Assembly (NCBI GenBank): GCA_019084435.1
Contig: JAHRFV010000147.1
Span: forward strand, 1 to 8,141
Length of the DNA: 8,141 nucleotides
From: Dethiosulfatibacter sp.
GTDB lineage: Bacteria > Bacillota_A > Clostridia > Tissierellales > Dethiosulfatibacteraceae
Direction: 5' to 3'
Part shown: positions 1 through 6,498 of the stretch, one piece after another
Layout of the letters: every line of letters begins with the position of its first letter
Numbering within the stretch: the stretch's first letter is position 1
The notes under the pieces: generated by a model
The model's database searches: none
Told to the model about the DNA's origin: nothing
The model's input: only the letters and a program-made list of their open reading frames with translations
Translations under genes and position numbers: made by a program

Positions 1-183
1 CAAAACAAAACATTGGCTATACAGTCATTGAAAATGACAAGATTATAAACCTTTATGAATCTGAGATAGCTATGCCCGTGCGAATTACTTATCAGTATGG
101 ATCTTATTTTCCGATAAACCGTGGTGCATACGGTAAAACAATCATGGCATTCTATAAGCCATTGGAAAAGCTAGAAGAAATTG
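1..183 (+). pseudogene. IclR-type regulator, internal fragment in inverted orientation
   Basis: Reading from base 3 on the plus strand gives the middle of an IclR effector-binding domain. It repeats the end of the minus-strand regulator fragment (…MPVRITYQYGSY) and then continues as FPINRGAYGKTIMAFYKP and LEKLEEI up to the junction at 183/184. That continuation fits the family, where a Gly/Ala-x-GKaxlA-type segment follows this point in the ligand-binding domain. It is therefore most likely the true downstream sequence of the gene at 184-578, displaced by the fold-back. Beyond the junction the plus-strand frame is the antisense of the gene and has no meaning. It is not an independent gene. 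Confidence 0.8.
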
Positions 184-289
184 TAAGATCCATACTGATA
201 AGTAATTCGCACGGGCATAGCTATCTCAGATTCATAAAGGTTTATAATCTTGTCATTTTCAATGACTGTATAGCCAATGTTTTGTTTTG
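1..289. repeat. Perfect 106-bp inverted repeat around a 77-bp spacer (fold-back junction)
   Basis: Bases 1-106 are the exact reverse complement of bases 184-289, with a 77-base spacer at 107-183. The left arm reaches the first base of the window, so the repeat may continue beyond it. Both arms encode the same stretch of an IclR-type regulator, once on each strand. The spacer continues that protein sensibly on the plus strand, whereas the minus-strand reading runs into a stop 13 bases beyond the arm. This is what a fold-back chimera made during DNA amplification, or a misassembled contig end, would look like. A true inverted duplication is possible but would have destroyed the gene. Confidence 0.93.
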
Positions 290-578
290 TTTGCACAGCA
301 ATATTGTCAACTATAGTTCGAATTTCTAGAAAATTGCTATTTCTATATAAATATTTGGACCCAATATGATACATAGAGGGTCCAATTGTATATTTCTTAT
401 TCAGATTATTTTGCACAACAAACAATTCCTGTTCAAGTTCATTTAGAATTCTGTGAACAGTAGTTCTGTTAATATTTAAAACATGACTCAGTTCTTGTGC
501 ACTATAAGAGTACGGTTCTTTGGCAACTGCCTTTAAGATCTCGATTGTTTTACCGATGGCCGTAAGCTTATCATCCAT
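184..578 (-). CDS. IclR-family transcriptional regulator, N-terminal part (cut by fold-back junction)
   Basis: DNA-binding regulator of the IclR family. The first 70 or so residues form the winged helix-turn-helix: AIGKTIEILKAVAKEP, then SAQELSHVLNINRTTVHRIL, then a wing ending in KKYTIGPSMYHIG. The start of the effector-binding domain follows. I start at ATG 578 (MDDKLTAIGK…) because AAGGAGAA lies just upstream and a strong promoter places transcription start near 626. The longer frame starting at 677 would begin upstream of that site. About 131 residues are present on this strand, against roughly 250 for the family; the rest is lost at the repeat junction at 184. The gene lies 155 bases beyond the MBL gene on the same strand and could control the neighbouring operon. 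Its ligand is unknown. Confidence 0.85.
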
Positions 579-632
579 AATTTCTCCTTGTTCACGATAT
601 GAACTTATGTGCGTATTATGAACTTTTAAATA

Positions 633-661
633 ATTGTAACATGTCATCAGTATGATGTCAA
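633..661 (-). promoter_or_regulatory. Sigma-A-type promoter of the IclR regulator gene
   Basis: On the minus strand a perfect -35 box TTGACA (661-656) is followed by a 17-base spacer and a -10 box TACAAT (638-633), one base from consensus. Transcription should begin near 626, leaving a leader of about 48 bases before ATG 578 and its AAGGAGAA ribosome binding site. The gene can therefore be transcribed independently of the pyl operon upstream. Confidence 0.8.
642..660. promoter_or_regulatory. Palindromic operator candidate inside the IclR promoter
   Basis: TGTCATCA, GTA, TGATGTCA (plus strand) forms two 8-base arms with one mismatched pair around a 3-base centre. It sits in the promoter spacer and overlaps the -35 box. 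A dimeric regulator bound here would block RNA polymerase, and IclR proteins commonly autorepress. The link is inferred from position and symmetry only. Confidence 0.5.
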
Positions 662-732
662 TAACTGACAGGTCCAACGTTTATTCCTTTAGTCATTATA
701 ACACTTCTAAAAATTTTTATTGCTAGTTTGAT

Positions 733-1485
733 TTATAGCTCATAGATGGTTTCGTGCCATTCCGGATGCAAAAAATCGGTTCCCGTTCCCTCCATTGCTT
801 TTTCAAATGATATTTTTTCCTGATTCTCATCAATTGCTTTTAAATACTTGATCCGATAATCAATCTGCTTCAGCAACTCAGTTTCATCTTGATCGGTTTC
901 TCCATGACTTGTCAATATGTAATTGCTCGCATACTGTTTAAGGTTTTCTAGAGAACTAATTTGTCGTTTGATTTTAGTCTTCCCTACCAATGGTATAACC
1001 GATTCACCATCATTCGAAAACATCAACTCATCACCTACATGCAAGTACTTGTCATTAATCAGTGTCAGCATGCTGCATTGAGCATGCCCGGGAGATCTCA
1101 TCAGCTTAATCCTAAAACTGCCGAATTGAAAAGTATAATCGTCATGAATCGCTATAGTAGGTTTATAAAAAGATTGTTTTTCCTTGTCCACATATATGTC
1201 CAAAGCTTCTTGATAGGAATCGCTGCCTATAATCTCCACCTTATCCAATGCATTTAATCCATTGATATGGTCCAGGTGAAAATGTGTGAATATGACCTTG
1301 GTAATTAAAATACCCTTCTGAGCAAGATAATCCTTAACCTCAGAGGCATGCTCCCTGAAACCTGTATCTATGATCAACGCCTGGCTTCCATCAACCAGCA
1401 CATAAAAATTGTATCCAAACTTCGTTTGTTTTCTTGGTCCGAAAATAAATCTGTAGAAATTCTTTTCCATTTCTTTGACTATCAT
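733..1485 (-). CDS. Metallo-beta-lactamase-fold hydrolase coupled to pylC
   Basis: A 250-residue MBL-fold protein with the full metal-binding set: THFHLDH (H68, H70, D72, H73), SPGHAQCS (H134), HVGDELMF (D152) and TSHG (H194). This predicts a two-metal hydrolase site of the glyoxalase II-like/lactonase-like group. No signal peptide or membrane segment is visible, so it should be cytoplasmic. The start ATG (1485-1483) overlaps the pylC stop in an ATGA arrangement, and AGGAG lies 6 bases upstream inside the pylC end, so translation is probably coupled. It is the last gene of the operon. I know of no established role for such an enzyme in pyrrolysine synthesis. Removal of a lactam, thioester or other side product is speculation. 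Fold is certain; substrate is unknown. Confidence 0.9.
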   Translation of the reverse strand: MIVKEMEKNFYRFIFGPRKQTKFGYNFYVLVDGSQALIIDTGFREHASEVKDYLAQKGILITKVIFTHFHLDHINGLNALDKVEIIGSDSYQEALDIYVDKEKQSFYKPTIAIHDDYTFQFGSFRIKLMRSPGHAQCSMLTLINDKYLHVGDELMFSNDGESVIPLVGKTKIKRQISSLENLKQYASNYILTSHGETDQDETELLKQIDYRIKYLKAIDENQEKISFEKAMEGTGTDFLHPEWHETIYEL

Positions 1486-2621
1486 ACTTTACTCCTCTCT
1501 GTATAAGTTTTCAGATATTCATGTACTTGAGATCTTTTTTGATTAACTTCATTCAAAGTTTTGCCGGTATGCACAAACGTACCTATGAGCTCGGTGTCGC
1601 CTACTTCATAGTCAGTTATTACCTCATCAGCTCTCATAAAATCCTCATAGTGAAATAATGGCTTCCTGATTGACATGTAGTGTTCTCCTACATCTTTTAT
1701 AATACCATTTTTTACCCATAAATGCTCATAAACCGTATGTTTGATATTATTAGTGTTTTGTGATAGTAATCTTCCTTCACAAAAAAGATTATATAATTCA
1801 TCAATTAAGTTGATTCCCGTCGAATGGTACACTGCTGTAGGTGTCTGGCTGGGAATCCTGGCATCTATCTCCAGAACCTTGGGTATACCATTACTTAAAA
1901 TCACTTCCACGTCCATGATGCCATTCAAATTTACTTCTTGAGCTAGTTTTATGGCTATCTTTTGTATATCCTCTCTAATTGAGTCTTCAATTTGACAAGG
2001 TGCTGTAACACGACAGCAGTCGTAGTTTTGATCTATGTGAATTTGTGTTATTTCATAGGTTTTGTAAAGCCCTGGTCTGCCTATGACCTCTATGGAATAG
2101 GAATCTCCTTCAAGATACTCCTGTATGACCATTTCTTCAGGATGAGCGTGCTTGGCTAAAATGATTTCCAGCTCTTCTCTAGTTTTAACCAGTCTAACCC
2201 CTTCACTGCCGCTTGAATGATTAGGTTTTATAATATAAGGTGGATTAGACTCAGGGTAATAAACAGGTGCTGGTATCTGACGGTTGATAAAAAGATTGTC
2301 TGATGAAATCTTAGATGAAGAGATTCGATAAGCATCAAAATCGAAGGCAATGTTTAAGACTTCTTTTTGTCCAAGCTTCTCCAAATAATCGAGAACGCCA
2401 TCATTTTCTAGAGCCGGCAATATCAAATCACTCTTTTTTAAGAAATCGATTAAGACATCACTAGGTTTCAAAATATCAATATTTAAAAATTCATCCGCCA
2501 TCAATGAAGCTAAGGCGTCTGGATTTTTATCGATTAAAACAGTCCTTATACCTGCCTTTTTGGCAAGATAACAGGCTTCAACTCCCTGGAGCTTACCTCC
2601 AATTACAACTATCGTCCTCAT
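1482..2621 (-). CDS. pylC: PylC, 3-methylornithine-lysine ligase (ATP-grasp)
   Basis: Second enzyme of pyrrolysine synthesis. It uses ATP to join (3R)-3-methyl-D-ornithine to the epsilon-amine of L-lysine. The 379-residue protein has an N-terminal nucleotide-fold domain (TIVVIGGKLQGVEA) followed by ATP-grasp signatures: IIKPNHSSGSEGV near 130-142, VIQEYLEGDSYSIEV near 165-179, GIMDVEV near 234-240 and LEIDARIPSQTPTAVYHSTG near 250-269, with acidic metal ligands in the last two. Length and motifs fit PylC. The start ATG overlaps the pylB stop by four bases (ATGA) and lacks a clear Shine-Dalgarno, so translation probably depends on pylB. Its own end overlaps the MBL gene in the same way. Identity rests on the motifs plus position between pylB and the rest of the cluster. 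Confidence 0.95.
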   Translation of the reverse strand: MRTIVVIGGKLQGVEACYLAKKAGIRTVLIDKNPDALASLMADEFLNIDILKPSDVLIDFLKKSDLILPALENDGVLDYLEKLGQKEVLNIAFDFDAYRISSSKISSDNLFINRQIPAPVYYPESNPPYIIKPNHSSGSEGVRLVKTREELEIILAKHAHPEEMVIQEYLEGDSYSIEVIGRPGLYKTYEITQIHIDQNYDCCRVTAPCQIEDSIREDIQKIAIKLAQEVNLNGIMDVEVILSNGIPKVLEIDARIPSQTPTAVYHSTGINLIDELYNLFCEGRLLSQNTNNIKHTVYEHLWVKNGIIKDVGEHYMSIRKPLFHYEDFMRADEVITDYEVGDTELIGTFVHTGKTLNEVNQKRSQVHEYLKTYTERSKV

Positions 2622-3676
2622 AATACTGCACCGGTAGCGAAATGTTCTTTTAACTCTCTTAGAACATTTCTGTACTCCTGCGTGGTAGCAACCTGCAAAC
2701 CCTTTTGAGATAGTATGGCATTTACTTCTTTGACTGTTCTACCACCTGCATCAACATCCATGGTATTTTGAGCTACTCCAACCAATCCGGTGTTAGGGGG
2801 TATGATTGATGTCACCACATTTGCTCCTGCGTCTAATCTGATGCTCAATCCCTTGATTCCTTCAATATCTAACGATGCTGGTATAAGGGCTTTGGGATGA
2901 GCCAATCTGAGTGCAGCTATAACCTTAATCTCCAACAGCTTGTCCCGAACTGGCAAATCAGCCATAGGGCTTCCTTTTTGAGGCACAAAGCTCATCACCC
3001 TGACTTGACTTGCATCAAGCCGCCTCATCTCCAAAATGGAGTCTGCAATATCATCCAAAGTTTCACCGACTCCTACCAGAATTCCCTCTTCCAGCAGCAT
3101 ACCCAGTGTTTTGGCATAAGACTTGGCGTCCATGCGGTTGTCATAGTCCTGATGAATCCTCAGTCGGTCATAGAGTGCACGGTTATGTGTCTCTTGATAA
3201 AGAGCATACCATTCCACATCCAATGCCTTAAATTGGCTAATTATGTCATTTGACACAACTCCAGGTGATATCATCACCGGTAAACCGGTACCCTTCTTTA
3301 TTCTTTTGGTTATGTCAATAACACAGGCAAAATTTTCATTATGGTACTGAGGGTCTTCCCCCATTGTAAGATCAATTAGATTGACACCTGAATCTGCAAG
3401 TGATTGTGCCAATAAGACTACCTCGTCAGGGGTTTTTCTATAGCGTTCAATATCATTAGATCGTCTATAATAACAGAAATTGCAATTGTTTTTGCACCAA
3501 GTGGAAAAATACACAAACCCATATAAGAATACTCTGTTTCCAAAATGGCGGTTTCTGATTGTATTGGCAGCCAGAAACAATTCTTCCATCTCAGAGGAAT
3601 CAGATATAGATAAAAGACTTAATATATCAGTCTTATTAAGTGTCTCCCCATTTAACGCTTTTTTGATTGTTTTCAT
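2618..3676 (-). CDS. pylB: PylB, 3-methylornithine synthase (radical SAM)
   Basis: First enzyme of pyrrolysine synthesis, a radical SAM mutase that rearranges L-lysine to (3R)-3-methyl-D-ornithine. The 352-residue length is usual for PylB. The cluster motif CKNNCNFC (C61, C65, C68) gives CX3CX2C for the [4Fe-4S] centre, followed by the aromatic pair YY. Downstream are LIDLTMGEDPQYH, GVGETLDDI and the barrel segment VRVMSFVPQKGSPM, all in keeping with the biotin synthase-like radical SAM group. AGAGGTG lies 4-5 bases before ATG 3676. It follows tRNA-Pyl by 38 bases with no terminator between, so it is probably on the same transcript, and it overlaps pylC at its 3' end. Confidence 0.96.
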   Translation of the reverse strand: MKTIKKALNGETLNKTDILSLLSISDSSEMEELFLAANTIRNRHFGNRVFLYGFVYFSTWCKNNCNFCYYRRSNDIERYRKTPDEVVLLAQSLADSGVNLIDLTMGEDPQYHNENFACVIDITKRIKKGTGLPVMISPGVVSNDIISQFKALDVEWYALYQETHNRALYDRLRIHQDYDNRMDAKSYAKTLGMLLEEGILVGVGETLDDIADSILEMRRLDASQVRVMSFVPQKGSPMADLPVRDKLLEIKVIAALRLAHPKALIPASLDIEGIKGLSIRLDAGANVVTSIIPPNTGLVGVAQNTMDVDAGGRTVKEVNAILSQKGLQVATTQEYRNVLRELKEHFATGAVL

Positions 3677-3714
3677 ATCACACCTCTTTTTACTCTAGCT
3701 GTGTACCCTGTTGA

Positions 3715-3786
3715 TGGCGAGGAGCCCGAGAGTCTCACTCGGCTACATAGAGTTAGAGTCTATGTGATCCATCCGATCCGCTCCCC
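3715..3786 (-). tRNA. pylT: tRNA-Pyl (anticodon CUA)
   Basis: Amber-suppressor tRNA for pyrrolysine, 72 nt with CCA encoded (3717-3715). On the minus strand: acceptor GGGGAGC/GCTCCTC (one G-U pair), a single base before the D arm, D stem GATC/GATC with a 5-base loop, six-base-pair anticodon stem CATAGA/TCTATG, loop CTCTAAC with anticodon CTA at 3756-3754, a 3-base variable region TAG, T stem CCGAG/CTCGG with loop TGAGACT, discriminator G. The six-pair anticodon stem, tiny D loop, single linker base and short variable region are the hallmarks of tRNA-Pyl, and the T loop lacks the usual TTC. It starts 7 bases after the pylD stop and must be cut out of the operon transcript or made from an unseen internal promoter. 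Confidence 0.98.
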
Positions 3787-3793
3787 ATATTCA

Positions 3794-4603
3794 TTAATGG
3801 CACAGCTCTCCTAGCATTGTAAGTGTTCCTATTTCCAGATAATCATGTATGAGTCTATGGGCATAAATCTCACTCATTTCGTCATCCAACGAAAGTGGTA
3901 TACCTGGTGCTGATATCCAGGCTTTATCATGTAGCATGCCTTTGTGTAGCCATTTACCTTCTGATGTGGCATCCATTACCAAATCATAGTTTTTGATTTT
4001 GTCTTTGTCTTCGAGTAATTGAACTCCTAAATCCACCGAAACATGGTTCATCAGTTCATGGTTTTTATCAAATACTACGGGAACTGCATTTTTAGTTTTG
4101 AGGTATTTTACTATTTCACAGCCCACAACACCACACCCCATAACAAGTGTCGCTTTATCTTTTAGAGTTTCAGTCACACATTCCAATGCTTCGACATACC
4201 CTCTTGCAGTGCTTATGTTGTTGTCGCTGAAGATGTTTTTACTGAAATGCCACCCAAGGTATCGGATATCATCGGCAAAGAATACCATAGTTGCATTTTT
4301 CAAACGGGATTCGTATAGTCCATCTATATCTGTTTTTTCAGTTACAAAAGCATTGAATCCTGCTTGTCTAATAATCGCTGCGACTGATTCTGAAAACCTG
4401 CTGATTACTCCAAGTCCAGATGTGATTGACACAACAGCAACCAGTTCATGAACAGCAGCTTGTTTGACAGTATATGTAGACAGATGATTTGAATGGGCTG
4501 CAAACTCCAAATAATTGAGACCTGTCAATTCTTTAAGCTTCTTTTCATTGGCTATTATTTTATTTATTAATTCGTCTATCCATTCTGTTTTGAGTCTGGT
4601 CAT
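3794..4603 (-). CDS. pylD: PylD, pyrrolysine synthase (NAD-dependent dehydrogenase)
   Basis: Last enzyme of pyrrolysine synthesis. It oxidises the PylC product, whose aldehyde then condenses to the pyrroline ring. The 269-residue protein has an N-terminal helical/mixed domain (TSGLGVISRFSESVAAI near 61-77) and a C-terminal Rossmann domain with VMGCGVVGCEIV (G156, G158, G161) for NAD binding, then VVFDKN after the second strand. Length and motifs match PylD. GGGGGA lies upstream of ATG 4603, 2 bases after the pylSn stop. The gene ends in tandem stops TAA TGA just before tRNA-Pyl. The tandem stop may keep ribosomes off the tRNA, which is inference. Confidence 0.95.
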   Translation of the reverse strand: MTRLKTEWIDELINKIIANEKKLKELTGLNYLEFAAHSNHLSTYTVKQAAVHELVAVVSITSGLGVISRFSESVAAIIRQAGFNAFVTEKTDIDGLYESRLKNATMVFFADDIRYLGWHFSKNIFSDNNISTARGYVEALECVTETLKDKATLVMGCGVVGCEIVKYLKTKNAVPVVFDKNHELMNHVSVDLGVQLLEDKDKIKNYDLVMDATSEGKWLHKGMLHDKAWISAPGIPLSLDDEMSEIYAHRLIHDYLEIGTLTMLGELCH

Positions 4604-4605
4604 TA

Positions 4606-4971
4606 TTATTCCCCCAATTTTTTCGGGTTTTGTTCGTTCAATTCAGGATTGCTGTCGATTAATTCTGTTCCGTAATGCTGCGAGAAAAATGTTTTTGAGT
4701 ATTTGTCCAATTTCCATTGTGGAACCTTACAAATCTTGCATGATTGACCGGCCCACTTGTTTCTTATCCAACGGGCTGCCCTGGATGTTTTGGAATTGTA
4801 GATTCTAAAAAACTCATCGCAATGAGTTGTGATTTCAATGTAATCGCCACGCAATTTAACCTCTTTGACCCCATGGAGAATTCCTTTCCGTGATGGCCAG
4901 AGCTTCATTTTATTGATTAAAGGATAGAGCTCAACATGTTTTCGATAATAGCGTTTTTTTTCACTTGCCAT
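4606..4971 (-). CDS. pylSn: PylSn, tRNA-binding N-terminal half of split pyrrolysyl-tRNA synthetase
   Basis: Binds the T arm and variable loop of tRNA-Pyl and helps the separate catalytic subunit PylSc. This 121-residue protein has the PylSn core: KMKLWPSRKGILHG near 21-34, a TTHCDEFF strand, NSKTSRAARWIRNKW near 59-73, then CKICKVPQWKLDKYSKTFF near 78-96. H33, C51, C78 and C81 align by eye with the zinc ligands of the archaeal PylS N-terminal domain. A charged tail of about 20 residues after the core is longer than I expect for the family. The ATG at 4971 lies 10 bases after an AAGGAG inside the end of the corrinoid gene, and the two genes overlap by 11 bases. A separate PylSn is typical of bacterial Pyl systems. 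Confidence 0.95.
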   Translation of the reverse strand: MASEKKRYYRKHVELYPLINKMKLWPSRKGILHGVKEVKLRGDYIEITTHCDEFFRIYNSKTSRAARWIRNKWAGQSCKICKVPQWKLDKYSKTFFSQHYGTELIDSNPELNEQNPKKLGE

Positions 4972-5614
4972 TTTTCATTAGCTCCTTGGCTTTTTTTATA
5001 GCATCCGATACATCGCCGCAATAAACATCTGCTCCTATCTTCTTAGCCCATCTTGCTGTGCATGGCGCTCCTCCAACCATTGTTTTATACTTTTCTCTGA
5101 TTCTACAGTCTCTTAAGGCAAATTCAAGTTTTTTCTGTTCTCCCAATGTTGTTGTCAGCAGGGCACTCGTAGCAATAATATCCACATCGTGTTCTTCCGC
5201 TTGATTAATGATCGTGGCAACAGACACATCTCTTCCTAGATCAATCACCTTAAATCCTGCCAGCTTCAAGCCGGTAGCCACAATGCTTTTTCCAATATCA
5301 TGAATATCACCTTCCACAGTTGCTATGAGAACTGTGCCAAGAGTCTCTATTTCTCTCGCATCTACCTTTTTAAAAACTCGAGCCAGAGCATTCTTCATCA
5401 ATTCACTCGAATATATCAGTTCAGGTAAGGAAATTTCTCCCTTGTCAAAAGCCTCGCCAACAATCTGATTGCCTTCTCCAAAACCATTCAGCAAAGCATC
5501 CAATGTCATTTTATCAGCTAGAATCAATACCTGGTCCGTTATTCTGAAAGCCTCTGTTTCATCTGCTTCTACTATTGCATTCTTTGCCCTCTTTTTTATA
5601 GCATCCAGATTCAT
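4961..5614 (-). CDS. Methylamine corrinoid protein (MtbC/MttC-type methyl carrier)
   Basis: Cobalamin-binding protein that accepts the methyl group from a methylamine methyltransferase and passes it on to a downstream methyltransferase. The 217 residues comprise an N-terminal helical cap domain (about 1-88) and a B12-binding Rossmann domain with EGDIHDIGK, the DxHxxG motif (D103, H105, G108; H105 is the cobalt ligand), then ATSALLTTT with S150 and VGGAP near 180-184. I start at ATG 5614, with AGGAG about 10 bases upstream. The frame extends to a TTG at 5635 that would overlap pylSc and has no ribosome binding site. The presumed partner is the dimethylamine methyltransferase encoded to the right, which would make this MtbC, but sequence alone does not separate it surely from the mono- or trimethylamine homologues. 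Its place between pylSc and pylSn is unusual. Confidence 0.9.
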   Translation of the reverse strand: MNLDAIKKRAKNAIVEADETEAFRITDQVLILADKMTLDALLNGFGEGNQIVGEAFDKGEISLPELIYSSELMKNALARVFKKVDAREIETLGTVLIATVEGDIHDIGKSIVATGLKLAGFKVIDLGRDVSVATIINQAEEHDVDIIATSALLTTTLGEQKKLEFALRDCRIREKYKTMVGGAPCTARWAKKIGADVYCGDVSDAIKKAKELMKNGK

Positions 5615-5631
5615 CTGTTCATCTCTCCTGA

Positions 5632-6474
5632 TCAAACTGTTAGTCTAGCACCATCAAAATATGTCAGGCTTCTACCTACTCGTTTAATATTGTTATAACC
5701 ATTCATCACCATGGCCAGTCTTTCTATGCCAAATCCCATTCCAATCCAGGCATCAAAAACGCCCCATCTCTCATCAAGACTATGGGGTCCGAATGAACAG
5801 GACGCCACTTCTATACCATCGACTACAATATCTAATGTCTCATTATAGACTTCTGAGCTCTCCATAATAAGTTCATAATCTTTTATTCTTAGAAATTCCA
5901 TAGCTTCTGATGCCATTTGTCTGAGAATATCCATCTGAGTTCCCTCATCAATGCCACCAAATTGTACCAGATTTAGCATTGTGAATTCATTAAGATGCTC
6001 AGCTCCTTGACTTTCTTTACGAAAGCATGATCCTACTTCAAAAATCTTTACAGGGTGTTTAACTGCCCGTTTCAGATCCCTCATCAGTTCATAAAGATTG
6101 GGGGCTAGCATAGGTCTCAAACATTTTTTCGCATCCAACCAAAACACTTGATTGAAGAGAGGGTGTTCGGGTGTGATCGTCATTTTTGACAGCATTTCTT
6201 TTGTTATGAAAGCAGGTGTCACCACCTGAGTGAATTGCTTGTTTTTTGTCAACCATTCAGATAATTGATTCTGGACTGTAACTAGTGTGACTTCATGTTT
6301 GTCATTGAGACAATTTACGATGCCTTGTCTGTTGATGTCAGCATAATATTTTTCTTTCTTACGATAAAAGGCATCTCTCTCTGTTGTCGTGTCAAAGTAT
6401 CGGTTCAGGTCGTCTTTATCTACATTTAGTTCGACAAGCCTCGTAATTTGCGTTTCGGTCATCTTTTCAGGCAT
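5632..6474 (-). CDS. pylSc: PylSc, catalytic half of split pyrrolysyl-tRNA synthetase
   Basis: Class II aminoacyl-tRNA synthetase core that activates pyrrolysine and charges tRNA-Pyl, with PylSn supplied in trans. Visible are KMTITPEHPLFNQVFWLD, CLRPMLAPNLYEL, motif 2 FRKESQGAEHLNEFTMLNL (151-169) and motif 3 GMGFGIERLAM (245-255). Pyl-pocket residues align by eye with archaeal PylS: A124, L127, Y128, N168, Y210 and W243 are kept, while the pocket cysteine is V170. I start at ATG 6474 (MPEKMTET…, 280 residues). AGGTGG sits 8 bases before this ATG, and the longer GTG frame from 6486 begins inside that ribosome binding site. The gene follows the GTPase by 24 bases and ends 17 bases before the corrinoid start. 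Confidence 0.97.
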   Translation of the reverse strand: MPEKMTETQITRLVELNVDKDDLNRYFDTTTERDAFYRKKEKYYADINRQGIVNCLNDKHEVTLVTVQNQLSEWLTKNKQFTQVVTPAFITKEMLSKMTITPEHPLFNQVFWLDAKKCLRPMLAPNLYELMRDLKRAVKHPVKIFEVGSCFRKESQGAEHLNEFTMLNLVQFGGIDEGTQMDILRQMASEAMEFLRIKDYELIMESSEVYNETLDIVVDGIEVASCSFGPHSLDERWGVFDAWIGMGFGIERLAMVMNGYNNIKRVGRSLTYFDGARLTV

Positions 6475-6480
6475 TAATCT

Positions 6481-6488
6481 CACCACCT
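6481..6488 (-). promoter_or_regulatory. Ribosome binding site fixing the pylSc start
   Basis: AGGTGGTG on the minus strand lies 6-8 bases before ATG 6474. The two GTG codons of the longer frame (6486 and 6483) fall within this site, so they are part of the ribosome binding site rather than starts. Confidence 0.7.
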
Positions 6489-6498
6489 ATTGATTTGA

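Noticed and set aside
1..289. Terminal inverted repeats of a mobile element
   Set aside because: The arms are internal coding sequence of one regulator gene, only 77 bases apart, with no transposase or target duplication.
72..329. Plus-strand 85-residue open frame as a separate gene
   Set aside because: It is the sense IclR segment up to the fold-back junction and then its antisense, a by-product of the inverted repeat.
1068..1087. Perfect 7-base inverted repeat (GCATGCT/AGCATGC, 6-base loop)
   Set aside because: It lies inside the MBL gene and encodes the conserved PGHAQCSM segment. There is no T-run or other sign of function, so it is probably coincidental.
2897..3253. Plus-strand open frames opposite pylB (also 3010-3231 and 3480-3698), and similar ones opposite pylC, pylD, pylSn and the MBL gene
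   Set aside because: They are antisense shadows of well-identified genes, without motifs or ribosome binding sites.
3677..3714. A terminator between tRNA-Pyl and pylB
   Set aside because: The 38 bases hold no stem followed by a T-run; they contain only the tRNA trailer and the pylB ribosome binding site.
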